A DNA stretch of 64,000 nucleotides. Origin: an uncultured Dokdonia sp. (lineage in GTDB: Bacteria > Bacteroidota > Bacteroidia > Flavobacteriales > Flavobacteriaceae). The position numbers and the translations under genes are program-made. The notes beneath the pieces are model-generated. The model was not told the origin of the DNA, did no database searches, and saw only the letters and a list, made by a program, of their open reading frames with translations. The stretch's first letter is position 1, and each line of letters starts with the position of its first letter. Of this stretch, positions 32,282-43,500 are shown one piece after another. Location: assembly GCF_947492815.1 (NCBI RefSeq), contig NZ_CANLOB010000018.1, forward strand, positions 45,186 to 109,185. The letters are read 5' to 3'.

Positions 32282-33412
32282 TTAATTTAACACTTGTTTT
32301 AATGGGACTTGAATATTATTCTTCTCAAAAGAAACAATAAACGCTGTAGTATAGCCTTTTACTTTTGCTTCTTCTAATTTTTTCTTTATTTCTGTATAAT
32401 TTGAGGTAGCACCATAATAATATTTAAATACTTTTCCTTTTTTCAGTCTTGAAATATTTCTTAAACCTTTAAAATTATAGGGTTTTGTATCTAACTTACG
32501 TTTACTTGCAGCCAATTGCACCTTAAAGGTTACTCCTTCTACAATCTTATCTGGTTCTTCATCTTTTACTTCTGTAACGACAGTCTCTGCTCCTGCTATC
32601 GCTTCATTATCTAGATAACTAAACACTTTTGACTTATATGTTCTTACAGCAGATGCTATTGAATTTGCGAGTGCTAGTTGTCCTTTAGAAGAGTTTAAAT
32701 ACTTTCTTTCTTTAGTATTTGTAATAAAACCTGTTTCAACAAGTATACTAGGCATCACTGTTTGATGTAGTACAATAAATCCAGCTTGTTTTACACTGCG
32801 ATCTTTACGTTTTAGTTTTTCTCTAAAATTATCTTGAACTAAGGAAGCTAAAAATACACTTTGATCTAAAAACTCTTCTTGCATTAATTCTAAACCTATA
32901 GCAGACTCTGGAGAGTTTAAATCGTATTGTGCATAGGTTTCTTCATAGTCTTCTTCTAAAAAAACCACAGCGTTTTCTGCTTTTGCTACATTAAGATTTG
33001 TGGCGTTACGGTGTAATCCTAATACATACGTTTCTGCGCCATAAGCTTGTGATGTATGTGCATTACAATGTACCGATATAAATAAATCAGCTTCGGCTTT
33101 ATTGGCAATTTTGCCTCTTTCGTGTAAATCTATAAATATGTCTGTCTTTCGGGTATAGATCACCTCTATATCTTTATTCTTCTCTAACTGTTTTCCAAGT
33201 GCCAGTACTATTTTAAGAGCAATATCTTTTTCTGGAGATCCTGCTTTTGAAGGTTTCCCATGATCTTTTCCTCCATGTCCTGCATCAAGCACCACTTTAA
33301 ACTTTTTCTTAGAGGGTATTTGTGTTAAAGAAGTCGCATTTACATTAACAAAACTAAAGAGTAGCGTTAAATAAATACTAAATGAAATCAAATTACGCAT
33401 CCTTTTTATCAA
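32282..33412 (-). CDS. N-acetylmuramoyl-L-alanine amidase with SPOR-like tail
   Basis: 376 residues with a signal peptide (about 1-26). The amidase_3 domain (about 38-265) shows zinc ligands in VVLDAGHGGKDHG and LFISVHCNAHTS and the Glu in SILVETGFITN. The last about 75 residues (TFKVQLAASKRKL ... YYYGATSNYTEIKKKLEEAK) look like a SPOR peptidoglycan-binding domain. It cuts the bond between MurNAc and the stem peptide, helping cell separation. It is divergent from lptD, with a 173-base gap. Confidence 0.92.
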   Translation of the reverse strand: MIKRMRNLISFSIYLTLLFSFVNVNATSLTQIPSKKKFKVVLDAGHGGKDHGKPSKAGSPEKDIALKIVLALGKQLEKNKDIEVIYTRKTDIFIDLHERGKIANKAEADLFISVHCNAHTSQAYGAETYVLGLHRNATNLNVAKAENAVVFLEEDYEETYAQYDLNSPESAIGLELMQEEFLDQSVFLASLVQDNFREKLKRKDRSVKQAGFIVLHQTVMPSILVETGFITNTKERKYLNSSKGQLALANSIASAVRTYKSKVFSYLDNEAIAGAETVVTEVKDEEPDKIVEGVTFKVQLAASKRKLDTKPYNFKGLRNISRLKKGKVFKYYYGATSNYTEIKKKLEEAKVKGYTTAFIVSFEKNNIQVPLKQVLN

Positions 33413-33533
33413 AATCTAATCTTTTAAGCGTTAGTTAGCAGTATTATTAATAGAATATACCATATCTAACGTAAATTATTTACTAGTTATTTTCAAAATT
33501 ACAAGAATTAGGTTTCAACCCGAAAAATATATG

Positions 33534-33541
33534 TAATTTTG
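33534..33541 (+). promoter_or_regulatory. Bacteroidota -7 element before lptD
   Basis: TAATTTTG fits the TAnnTTTG consensus of the Bacteroidota housekeeping sigma factor and lies 45 bases before the lptD start. A clear TTG -33 box is not seen. Confidence 0.45.
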
Positions 33542-33585
33542 GCACTTTAAATGATGCTTGTCACACAAAAATAGGATTAATCGCA

Positions 33586-36339
33586 TTGCAAACAAAAACT
33601 GTACACCTTTCTTTATTCATTTGCTTATTCTTGCTTTGCCCATTTTTAATGGTCGCACAGGAGTTTCCATCCAAGAATAATGCCATACCCGCAGAGAAAG
33701 ATCCAGATTCTTCCAAGGTTATTGAACAATCGCTTGATACGCTTTCGCGAAAGCAAACCCTTAAAGACACAACGATTAATGTAAGAAACACTATACGCCC
33801 TGATTCTGTTCGAACCAAAAAAGAACCGCTTACTGATAAAGTAACGTACAAAGCTACCGATTACGAACGCATAAGCAGAAGCAAGAAAAAGATATTTCTG
33901 TATAATGAAGCCGAAGTTATTTATGAAGATATTCAAATAAATGCTGGTGAAATTATTCTAGATTATGAAAAAAACACTGTATTCGCCAAAGGAATAAAAG
34001 ATACTAGTGGCGTATACACTCAGATTCCTATTTTTAAACAAGGACTTAATGAAGTAATGCCAGATTCTATTAAATTTAATTTTGACTCTGAAAAGGCATT
34101 AATCTATGGTTCTAGAGTTGAAGGCGCAGGAGGGCAAGAAATTAATTTAAAATCAGAAATAAGTAAGCGTGTTAATGATTCTGTGGTATTTATGAGTAAT
34201 GTAAAAATTACAACAAGTAAAAACCTAGATGATCCTGAGTATTATTTTTATGCGCGTAAAGTAAAGTTTGTACCTGGTCAGAAACTCGTTACAGGGCTTA
34301 CTAATATGTATATTGCAGATGTACCTACACCAATTGGATTACCATTTGCTTTTTTTCCTCTAAATAAACAACAAAGTGTTTCAGGTTTCCTTATTCCAAG
34401 CCCCGGAGAAACAAGACAGAGAGGTTATTTTTTACAAAATGGAGGGTATTACTTTGCACTTAGTGATTATTACAATCTTGCGATTACTGGAGATTATTAT
34501 ACCAATGGTAGTTATGCATTACGGGCAGACTCTGACTATAGGTTACGTTATAAATTTAACGGACGATTAAGTTTCAATTTTGAGAAAATATTAGCTAGTG
34601 AACGTGGGCTTCCTGATTTTTCTGAAACAAACACTTACAATATACGTTGGAATCATACACAAGATCAAAAATCAAGTCCTAATAGTAGGTTTTCTGCTTC
34701 TGTAAACTTAGGAAGCAGTGATTTCTTCCAGCAATCTATAAATCAAAGTAATACAGGTAACTTCTTAACAAACAACTTTAGTTCTTCTGTATCATACTCT
34801 CGTACATTTCCTGGTAAAACGCCTGTAAATGTAACAGTCGCTGCAACACACTCTCAGAACTCTCAAACAGAAGTGATCAATTTAACACTTCCATCTGCAC
34901 AAGTAAATGTAGATCGTATATTCCCATTTGCCCCTAAAAGCGGGTCTAAAAAAGGGATTATACAAAACATAAACTTTAATTACTCTTTAAGAGCTAATAA
35001 TCAATATGTAACTACAGATAGTCTGTTCTTTACTTCAGAAATGTTTAGAGATGGCCGTTCAAGTATACAGCAAACCATTCCTATTTCTACCAATTTCAAA
35101 GTTGCTAAATACATTAGTGCTACTTTAGGTGCTAATTACACGGAGAATACTGTTTTTAGGACTATAGACCAATCTTTTGATCAGGAGAATAATGAGGTTG
35201 TAAGAGATACTGTTAATGGCATAGCTTCTTATAGAACCTATGGTACAAGTGCTAGTTTAGGAACGACTCTTTATGGCTTTTTTAATTTTAAAAAAGGAAG
35301 CAAAATTGAATCTATTCGTCATGTTATTCGTCCCAATATAGCCATTAGTTATACGCCTGCTTTTGATCAGTTTTTTGAGAGCTATCAACGTACAGATCCT
35401 AATGACCCTACTGCTACAGATCTTACAGAAACTGTTGAGTTTTCTAGGTTTGAAGGGAGTTTATTAGGAGCTCCGAGTAATAGAGAAAATGCCTCTCTGT
35501 CATTAGGGGTCAGTAATGTTATAGAAGCAAAAGTAAGAGATAAAGATACTGCTGCCACCGAAGATTATAAAAAGATTGCTTTACTACGAAATCTAAACTT
35601 TAGAACTTCCTATAATATCACAGCAGATAGTTTGAGACTATCACCTATATCTGTAAGCGGAGCGATTCCTATTGTAGAAAACAAACTTGAAATTAACTTT
35701 AGTGCTTCCTTAGATATATATGCTTTAAATAGTAATAATACACGTATCAACACGCTTAATATCAATAATGGGGGGAGTCTTTTCAGAATTACAGGTGCTC
35801 GAGCAAATTTCGGGTACAGTTTCTCAAGTAAAGATTTTGAAAAAGGGAGAGATAAAAATACAAATCGAACTCAAAACCAAACTTTTGCCGCTGGAGGAAG
35901 ACCTGATGATTTATTTGGTGGCGGTGTAGATATCACAGGAAATAGCAATGGATTACCTGAAGATGACGAAGATCAAGAAGAACAAGAAATACAGTTTTAT
36001 AATTTTAAAATTCCTTGGAACTTACGAGTTTCATATGAGGTAAGTTATGTCAATAGTGCCAGACAAAATCAAATTGGCACACACTCTCTCGTTTTTAGTG
36101 GAGATATAGAACTTGGAAAACGCTGGACTGTTGGGGGTTCCTCAGGATATGACTTAGCAAATCCTGGATTTACATTTACTTCGTTACAATTTGGTAGAGA
36201 CTTAGAAAGTTGGAATTTACGTTTTAATTGGGTTCCTTTCAGTACACGATCCTCTTGGAATTTCTTTATAGGAATTAAAGGAAACTTACTCAGTGATATA
36301 AAATATGATAAGCGTCGTGCACCAGATGAGCGACTCTAA
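33586..36339 (+). CDS. lptD: LPS-assembly protein LptD
   Basis: 917 residues from a TTG start that gives a signal peptide (HLSLFICLFLLCPFLMVAQ). An OstA/LptA-like beta-jellyroll (about 85-220: YNEAEVIYEDIQINAGEIILDY) is followed by the large LptD barrel to the C-terminus. FALSDYYNLAITGDYYTNGSY and many aromatic strands are typical. It inserts lipopolysaccharide into the outer leaflet of the outer membrane. An iterated palindrome (33741-33754) lies inside the early coding region (LSRKQT). RidA follows downstream on the same strand. Confidence 0.9.
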   Translation: MQTKTVHLSLFICLFLLCPFLMVAQEFPSKNNAIPAEKDPDSSKVIEQSLDTLSRKQTLKDTTINVRNTIRPDSVRTKKEPLTDKVTYKATDYERISRSKKKIFLYNEAEVIYEDIQINAGEIILDYEKNTVFAKGIKDTSGVYTQIPIFKQGLNEVMPDSIKFNFDSEKALIYGSRVEGAGGQEINLKSEISKRVNDSVVFMSNVKITTSKNLDDPEYYFYARKVKFVPGQKLVTGLTNMYIADVPTPIGLPFAFFPLNKQQSVSGFLIPSPGETRQRGYFLQNGGYYFALSDYYNLAITGDYYTNGSYALRADSDYRLRYKFNGRLSFNFEKILASERGLPDFSETNTYNIRWNHTQDQKSSPNSRFSASVNLGSSDFFQQSINQSNTGNFLTNNFSSSVSYSRTFPGKTPVNVTVAATHSQNSQTEVINLTLPSAQVNVDRIFPFAPKSGSKKGIIQNINFNYSLRANNQYVTTDSLFFTSEMFRDGRSSIQQTIPISTNFKVAKYISATLGANYTENTVFRTIDQSFDQENNEVVRDTVNGIASYRTYGTSASLGTTLYGFFNFKKGSKIESIRHVIRPNIAISYTPAFDQFFESYQRTDPNDPTATDLTETVEFSRFEGSLLGAPSNRENASLSLGVSNVIEAKVRDKDTAATEDYKKIALLRNLNFRTSYNITADSLRLSPISVSGAIPIVENKLEINFSASLDIYALNSNNTRINTLNINNGGSLFRITGARANFGYSFSSKDFEKGRDKNTNRTQNQTFAAGGRPDDLFGGGVDITGNSNGLPEDDEDQEEQEIQFYNFKIPWNLRVSYEVSYVNSARQNQIGTHSLVFSGDIELGKRWTVGGSSGYDLANPGFTFTSLQFGRDLESWNLRFNWVPFSTRSSWNFFIGIKGNLLSDIKYDKRRAPDERL

Positions 36340-36414
36340 TTCAGTATCTTTACTATATTAGATTGTAATCCTAAACAACGATAATACACATATAATTAAT
36401 TATAAAATTTCCGC

Positions 36415-36424
36415 TTTCGCGAAA
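36415..36424. repeat. Partial palindrome before ridA
   Basis: CGCTTTCGCGAAAT keeps the core TTTCGCGAAA and one outer arm. It sits 8 bases before the ridA start codon, so a structured leader at the ribosome site is possible. Confidence 0.55.
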
Positions 36425-36431
36425 TACTATT

Positions 36432-36812
36432 ATGAAAAAAATAATTTCAACACCAAATGCTCCTGCTCCTATCGGACCTTATAATCAAGCTGTACTTTCT
36501 GGAAATACCTTATATACATCTGGACAAATTGCCATAGACCCAAAGACAGGAAAACTTTTTGAAGGAACTATTAAAGATGAAACAACACTTGTAATGCAGA
36601 ATCTAAAAGCAGTATTAGCTGCCGCTAACATGACTTTTGAAGACGTTGTAAAATCTACCATTTTTGTAAACAAGATGAATGATTTTGCAGCAGTTAACGA
36701 AGTATATGGAGCTTATTTTGATGATGCAACAGCCCCTGCTAGAGAAACTGTAGAAGTTGCAAATCTACCTAAATATGTAAATGTAGAAATCTCTGTAATT
36801 GCAATTAAATAA
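36432..36812 (+). CDS. ridA: RidA-family enamine/imine deaminase
   Basis: 126 residues, the full family length. Motifs: STPNAPAPIGPYNQAV at the start, TSGQIAIDPKTGK, FVNKMNDFAAVNEVYGAYF, and ARETVEVANLPKYVNVEISVIA with the conserved substrate-binding Arg. It hydrolyses reactive 2-aminoacrylate made by PLP enzymes to pyruvate and ammonia. It lies 92 bases after lptD and is closed by a strong terminator. Confidence 0.93.
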   Translation: MKKIISTPNAPAPIGPYNQAVLSGNTLYTSGQIAIDPKTGKLFEGTIKDETTLVMQNLKAVLAAANMTFEDVVKSTIFVNKMNDFAAVNEVYGAYFDDATAPARETVEVANLPKYVNVEISVIAIK

Positions 36813-36884
36813 ACTGCCTAAGGCATGCTTTAAAGTGTAAAACCCTTTAGTGATCCAATAAAGAGTTTTAAAATTCTGTAAAAT

Positions 36885-36920
36885 AAAAAATCCCATTCAT
36901 TATATTGAATGGGATTTTTT
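36885..36920. terminator. Bidirectional terminator between ridA and the BadF-type kinase
   Basis: A 15-bp perfect stem, AAAAAATCCCATTCA and TGAATGGGATTTTTT, encloses a 6-base loop between two converging genes. A- and T-runs on both sides serve both directions. Confidence 0.9.
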
Positions 36921-36970
36921 CTAACACCTAGTATACATACAAAAATGTACATATTTCTTACGATATTACA

Positions 36971-37837
36971 TTAATAAAGAATATGATCTTTATGATGTAA
37001 TACAAGTCCATCTATAGGACGTTTTAATATTTTACCTTTTATCAATCCATACTCATCTAACAACGCTACAAGCTCTTTCTCTAAATAGAAAGCGATAGAA
37101 CCTACAAAATGTATAGGCACTTCTTTTGCATCTGAAAATTGGAAAATTTGATTTTCTATAAATAAAGAAAGTCCTTTTCGTATCAATTTCTGACAGTAAT
37201 CATGATCTTTATTTTCTATTAAAAAACGTGCGAAGGTTGCTAAGTAGGTATTTGGATTAGGGTTCTTGTATAAATGGTTTTTTATATTTTCTGAACTTAG
37301 ATCATATGCATTTCCAAACTTGGCAGACAAATCACTTGGAATATTATTGAATTTATAATCTCTCAATAATTGCCTTCCAAAGTAATTTCCACTGGCATCA
37401 TCCATTAAGATATATCCTAGTGAAATTACTTTTTGTTCAATTTCGCTTCCGTTAAAGTAGCTACAATTAGAACCTGTTCCTAATATACATACAATAGCTT
37501 TTTCTGCTTGTTCTGTGTCTATAGTTGCATACAGAGCAGCATACGTGTCTTCTTTAATAATAATCTCCTGTGCTTCTTTAAAAAACTCTTCAAAGACTTC
37601 TTTTATTAGTTTTCGAGGCTTTTCTACACCACAACCAGCTCCATAAAAATAAAGACGACTTACCTCATTTCTATGTTTATATAACTCAAAATTATTTACA
37701 ATACGCTCTGTTAATATTTCTTGTGATAATACTTGCGGATTTAATCCCAACGTTTGTGTTTGGAATAACATAGTACCCTCATCACTAAGGGCAATCCAAT
37801 CGGTCTTGGTAGACCCGCTATCAACTACTAAAATCAT
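36971..37837 (-). CDS. BadF/BadG-type ATPase, probable N-acetylglucosamine kinase
   Basis: 288 residues of the ASKHA fold. Phosphate-1 motif ILVVDSGSTKTDWIAL, the FYGAGCGVEKPR segment, phosphate-2 region CILGTGSNCSYFNG, and SLGYILMDDASGNYFGRQLLRDY. It resembles human NAGK and its bacterial relatives that phosphorylate amino sugars recovered from cell walls. The exact sugar is not shown. It is downstream of gapA, separated by a long hairpin. Confidence 0.85.
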   Translation of the reverse strand: MILVVDSGSTKTDWIALSDEGTMLFQTQTLGLNPQVLSQEILTERIVNNFELYKHRNEVSRLYFYGAGCGVEKPRKLIKEVFEEFFKEAQEIIIKEDTYAALYATIDTEQAEKAIVCILGTGSNCSYFNGSEIEQKVISLGYILMDDASGNYFGRQLLRDYKFNNIPSDLSAKFGNAYDLSSENIKNHLYKNPNPNTYLATFARFLIENKDHDYCQKLIRKGLSLFIENQIFQFSDAKEVPIHFVGSIAFYLEKELVALLDEYGLIKGKILKRPIDGLVLHHKDHILY

Positions 37838-37861
37838 AGAGTATGAATACTTATCAAATCA

Positions 37862-37900
37862 TTTTCTTATACGAATCCACAGAGGATTCGTATAAGAAAA
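37862..37900. terminator. 17-bp hairpin between gapA and the kinase gene
   Basis: TTTTCTTATACGAATCC and GGATTCGTATAAGAAAA pair perfectly around a 5-base loop. It fills the gap between the gapA stop and the kinase start on the minus strand. It probably ends or protects the pfkA-gapA transcript. The T-run after it on the minus strand is short. Confidence 0.65.
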
Positions 37901-37910
37901 CATCTGTTAT

Positions 37911-38921
<1,011 letters not shown>

Positions 38922-38926
38922 TTAAA

Positions 38927-39913
38927 TTATGTGGTCATTATATCTGACACACGTATCAATTCTTTATTAATTTTTGATTCTCCTTTTATTGCTTTTTCAA
39001 GCGGGGTAAGTTCCATTCTATCATGAATAGTCCCTACCATATAATTACTTTTCCCTTCGAGAAGAGACTCAACTGCTTTTACACCCATTCTACTTGCCAG
39101 AACACGATCAAAACAAGTTGGAGACCCTCCTCGTTGCATATGTCCTAAAACAGATACACGCACATCATATTCTTCTAAATTTTGATCTACATAGTCTTTA
39201 AGTTCAAATACACTTTTTCCTATTTTATCACCTTCTGCTACGACAACAATACTGGAAGATTTGCCACTTTTTTTACTTCGCTCTAGCGATTCTACAAGTC
39301 TATCAATTCCCATATCTTCTTCTGGGATCAGAATTTCTTCGGCTCCAGCTCCTACTCCTGCATTTAATGCAATATGTCCTACATCACGCCCCATCACCTC
39401 AACAAAGAATAAACGGTCATGAGAGTGTGCCGTATCACGTATCTTATCTATCGCATCTACAGCTGTATTTAAAGCGGTGTCATATCCTAATGTTCTATCG
39501 GTACCATTAATATCATTATCAATAGTCCCGGGAATACCCATTACCGGGAAATTATATTCTGCATTAAAGACAAGTCCTCCTGTAAACGTTCCGTCTCCTC
39601 CTATGAGGACAATCGCATCAATTTCTTCTTCACGTAATTTATCATAGGCGATTTTACGGCCTTCTTTGGTCATAAAACGCTTACTTCTTGCTGATTTAAG
39701 AAATGTTCCTCCTTTATTTATAACACCTCTTACACTACGTGCATCTAGTGTTATAAAATCACCATCAATAAGTCCTTCATATCCTCTATAAACTCCTACA
39801 GCAGATATTTTATGATAGGCGCATGTACGTACTACAGATCTAATAGCAGCATTCATTCCAGGGGAGTCTCCCCCTGATGTTAAAACTGCGATTTTCTTAA
39901 TATTTTGGCTCAT
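38927..39913 (-). CDS. pfkA: ATP-dependent 6-phosphofructokinase
   Basis: 328 residues. ATP site VLTSGGDSPGMNAAIRSV and IGGDGTFTGG, active site GIPGTIDNDINGTDRTLGYDTAL, and LGHMQRGGSPTCFDRVLASRMG. It makes fructose-1,6-bisphosphate. The Gly of GGDGT fits an ATP-using enzyme more than a pyrophosphate-using one. First gene of the pfkA-gapA unit. Confidence 0.96.
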   Translation of the reverse strand: MSQNIKKIAVLTSGGDSPGMNAAIRSVVRTCAYHKISAVGVYRGYEGLIDGDFITLDARSVRGVINKGGTFLKSARSKRFMTKEGRKIAYDKLREEEIDAIVLIGGDGTFTGGLVFNAEYNFPVMGIPGTIDNDINGTDRTLGYDTALNTAVDAIDKIRDTAHSHDRLFFVEVMGRDVGHIALNAGVGAGAEEILIPEEDMGIDRLVESLERSKKSGKSSSIVVVAEGDKIGKSVFELKDYVDQNLEEYDVRVSVLGHMQRGGSPTCFDRVLASRMGVKAVESLLEGKSNYMVGTIHDRMELTPLEKAIKGESKINKELIRVSDIMTT

Positions 39914-40073
39914 ATGGTAACAAATAAAAAATAAATTTAGGAAACTTAGCCTAGATTATTCAAGTATTTCATCCTCATTTTCGACTATTTACAATTTCAA
40001 ACGTTTTCGTTTAACAACTTTTTTTCAGTCGTTTGATATTCGGGATAAAAAAGAGGAGAAAATGGCTTTTTTT

Positions 40074-40087
40074 GCTTTCGCGAAAGC
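40074..40087. repeat. Iterated palindrome upstream of pfkA
   Basis: A full GCTTTCGCGAAAGC copy lies in the 382-base gap between pfkA and the small peptide gene. Apart from this copy and the terminator at 40255 the gap shows no gene. Confidence 0.8.
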
Positions 40088-40254
40088 GTACTTTTTAAGA
40101 ATATCCATAATAAAGAGAGGGCAAATTTCATAATTTACCAAAATAGTAGATTTTTCTATAGGCAAATTAATAAGTTGATAATTTCATTACTTTGATACGT
40201 AATGTCATTTAGGTTTATTTTTCTAAGCAAGTACTTTATAAAAAAGAGCAAAAA

Positions 40255-40278
40255 AAAACACCTCAACAGAGGTGTTTT
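40255..40278 (-). terminator. Terminator after the small peptide gene
   Basis: A 10-bp stem, AAAACACCTC and GAGGTGTTTT, has a 4-base loop. It lies 17 bases past the stop of the peptide gene on the minus strand, and T residues follow. Confidence 0.85.
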
Positions 40279-40295
40279 AATGAAATTATATATCA

Positions 40296-40499
40296 TTATA
40301 GAATAATTAAGGGAACTCCGCCATGACCATCTGGAAAACTAGATTCACATTGATGTTCACAAGCTCCCATACTTGTAAAGCAACCTACAAAGTGGAAACT
40401 ACACATACAAGCAAAGCCTGTATCACATAATGCACCTCCATTAATTTTTTTTAAATCTTTAGACGTTAAAACGTTTCCTAATTTTTTTAATTTTTTCAT
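40296..40499 (-). CDS. Double-glycine leader peptide with six-cysteine core
   Basis: 67 residues. The leader KKLKKLGNVLTSKDLKKINGG (Gly21-Gly22) matches the bacteriocin-type leaders that Bacteroidota use for peptides exported by C39-peptidase ABC transporters. The core after the GG has cysteines at 25, 31, 33, 40, 47 and 51, enough for three disulfides, then a Gly/Pro tail. It is a secreted peptide of unknown activity: bacteriocin-like, signalling or modified natural product precursor. No exporter or modification enzyme lies within the window. It is monocistronic with its own terminator. Confidence 0.8.
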   Translation of the reverse strand: MKKLKKLGNVLTSKDLKKINGGALCDTGFACMCSFHFVGCFTSMGACEHQCESSFPDGHGGVPLIIL

Positions 40500-40598
40500 A
40501 AAAACTGTTTTTAATTAATTACTTTAAATATACATATTCAAAGCATAAAAAACTGTTAATACTCTCTTTAATAATTTGTTATAAAAAGTATATTGATA

Positions 40599-43500
40599 TT
40601 AGTTTTTAAACGTAACGCCGTCTGGACCGATTTTTTCTGAAGTAGTTTGCTGTTGTTCTTTAAGTGTTTCTATTGCTTCTTCAGATTTTCCTTTAAATAT
40701 CTTTCTGATAAGTTCTTTGAAAGAATTAAAGTCTACAGCATAGGAAAGACCTGCGCCTTGTGTATATCCTTCGGTCTCTCCAATAAATTGAATATCGGTT
40801 TGTCTATTAAATACTTTTGCTCTTAAAGCACCATTTTCACTTAATAGAAAGTCTATCTCTACGTCACCCACAATCACACTTTCACTAATACCCCCAGTAG
40901 GCACACCTACTTTTCCATTAATAAGAACTCTATTGCTAATCTGTGTAGAGAGTGTAATTCCTACACGTCCTGCAGATTGAAGATTTGGTGTATTATCTGC
41001 CTGAACAAGGTCGAGGTTTACATCAAAAATACTATCATCATCATTAAACAAGAGATCAGAAAGAAAGGAAGATGTAGTTTCAAATAAGTTATTTACCGCT
41101 CCTGCCGTAGAAATAGAAGCATTACTTAAGAAAACACCTTGAGAAACTAATGAGATTGCATTAAGCTCTCTAGCGTTTTTATCACTAAGACGATATTCTA
41201 ACTCAGAAACAACGGTACTTGTCGCTGCTGGAAATTCTATATCAAATGTAATATCTGGTTTTAAAAGTTCTCCTTCTAAATTTATAATTACATCTACAGG
41301 GATTTTACGGTTTACAGATGGGTTTTCTAATAGAATACTTGGATTTGCTTCTGCTTTATATACTGCACTTATATCTAATAAAGCGCCTGCTGGATCTCCT
41401 TCCCAACGTATATTACCATCAGGTCGAAACTTAAACTCTTTTTGAAAAAGTCCTTTGTACTTAAAGTTAAAGGTTCCTTCATAGGCAATAAAATCTCCAT
41501 ACATATCAAACTTCCCATTGGTGTCTAACTGTATTAAAAGAGTTCCTCCTCCTCTACCTTTCAAGGTACTGCCATTTTCTTTATCTACTACAATTTCGAT
41601 AAGTGCATCTGCATCTACATCTAAATCAAAATTTACAGAAAGTCCTTTTATCTCTGTAAGCTCTGACACAACTCCATTAATTCTAGCTTCTTTTTCTTCA
41701 GGGCTTAAAAAGTGTATATATGAACTATCTCCTATAGATTCTGAGTCGTCTATGGGCACATTAAATACGGTACCTTCTTCTGTCTCGGCAAAAACGTCTA
41801 TCACCAAATTATCAATAGGGCCTTTAATCATAGCTTCGCCAGCTATAAATGCCGTTCCAAAATATAGAGACTCTAAATCTTCTTCGGTATCTAAAACTAC
41901 CAATCTATCTGTACTAATCCCTAAATCAAGTTTCCAATCACTAAATGCATTATGAGAAATAGTTCCGTTTAAGGCACCAAGGGTTTCATACTTTACATCC
42001 TCCAATTGGATGGCATTAAAAATAAATTTCTGCTTTTCTAGGGTTACACTAGAAACACCTCTAAAATCATAGTCTGTATTTAAGTAGGGTATTTTAAGAC
42101 CGCCATCTAGGACGGTTAAATCTCCATTTATATCAGGATTTTTATAATTACCCGTGATTGTAGCATTTCCATCTACAAAGCCTCTTATTCGTGTAATAAC
42201 ACCTTCCCCTAAAGGATCAAATGGCGCTAAATCAAAATTAGTGAGTGCTACATCTAAATCTATAGTTGCATCACTTCCATCACCTACAATGATATTTCCA
42301 TTAGCCACCAAAGGAGCTCCTTCTTGATTTTCTAATTTAGATTTGATCTCATAAGAAGATAAGGAGGTATTTCCTTGGACCGTTAAATCAAATTGTCCCA
42401 ATAGATAGTCATTAATTGTAAATTGATCTATTGCCACTGTAGAATTAGGATAGTATGCACCTTCCTTTTGAAGAATATCTAGTTTTCCATTAACACGACC
42501 TTGTAAGTCTAAACTATCTATAGCTGGTGTAATCTTTGCGAGATCTACATTAGTAAATTGTGCTTTAATGTCTTTATATGTACTATCTCTTACAACGCCT
42601 TTAAGATCTATTCGTTCATCCTTATGACTTAATACAATAGTCTGTATATCTATATCTTTAAAGTTGTTGTCAAAAACAATACGATTACGATTATTATTCT
42701 CCTTATTAATGTACCAACGGTTATCTTTAAAAACAACTTGAGATTTCTTAAACCCTACCACAGAATTCCCATCTTCGTTAATCGTGTGATATAATGATAA
42801 ATCATAACTGTCATCATTACGTGTTCCTCCTGTAAATTCAGATTTCATAAATAACGTATCCTTTAAGGTTACATTAATTAAATTAAAATCTGAAACTGCA
42901 TAAAACCCTGCATCTACACTATCGGCAGCGATATAGGTATTAAATAAAGGGTTCTTATTATCTACCTTTACTTCTATAGCTTGTGCCATATTACCAAAAG
43001 CTTCTATTCTAGGTGATTTAAATGTAAGTTTAAACTCAGAATCATCAGAAACCACACTTCCTTTGATAATCGTTTCTGGTTCAAACTCTATTTCAGGAAT
43101 AAATACTTCAACAATCTTATTATTGATGGTAAAATCAAAATCCATGAATTGATTTTCTGTCAATACTTCTGGTTGATAGTTTGTATACAAACTTCCTAAT
43201 GCATTTCTAAATAATGGAACTACTTCATTAAATTTAAAAACACCACTTACAGAACCATCAATAATATCTGAAGAATTAATAGCAATCGTTCTAACGTTTT
43301 TATCATCAAAAACTGACGTTATATCAAAATCTTTAAAATAGTATGTGTCATTTTTATTTTGATAAACAGCATCATAAAATGAAAGCTTCCCAAAAGCATC
43401 TTCTATGCCTGTTCCTTTCATATCCATAATTACGTTTCCTTTAAGAATGGAAACACTATCAGTAACGAAATTAAGATTTACAAGATTTGCATATGCAATA

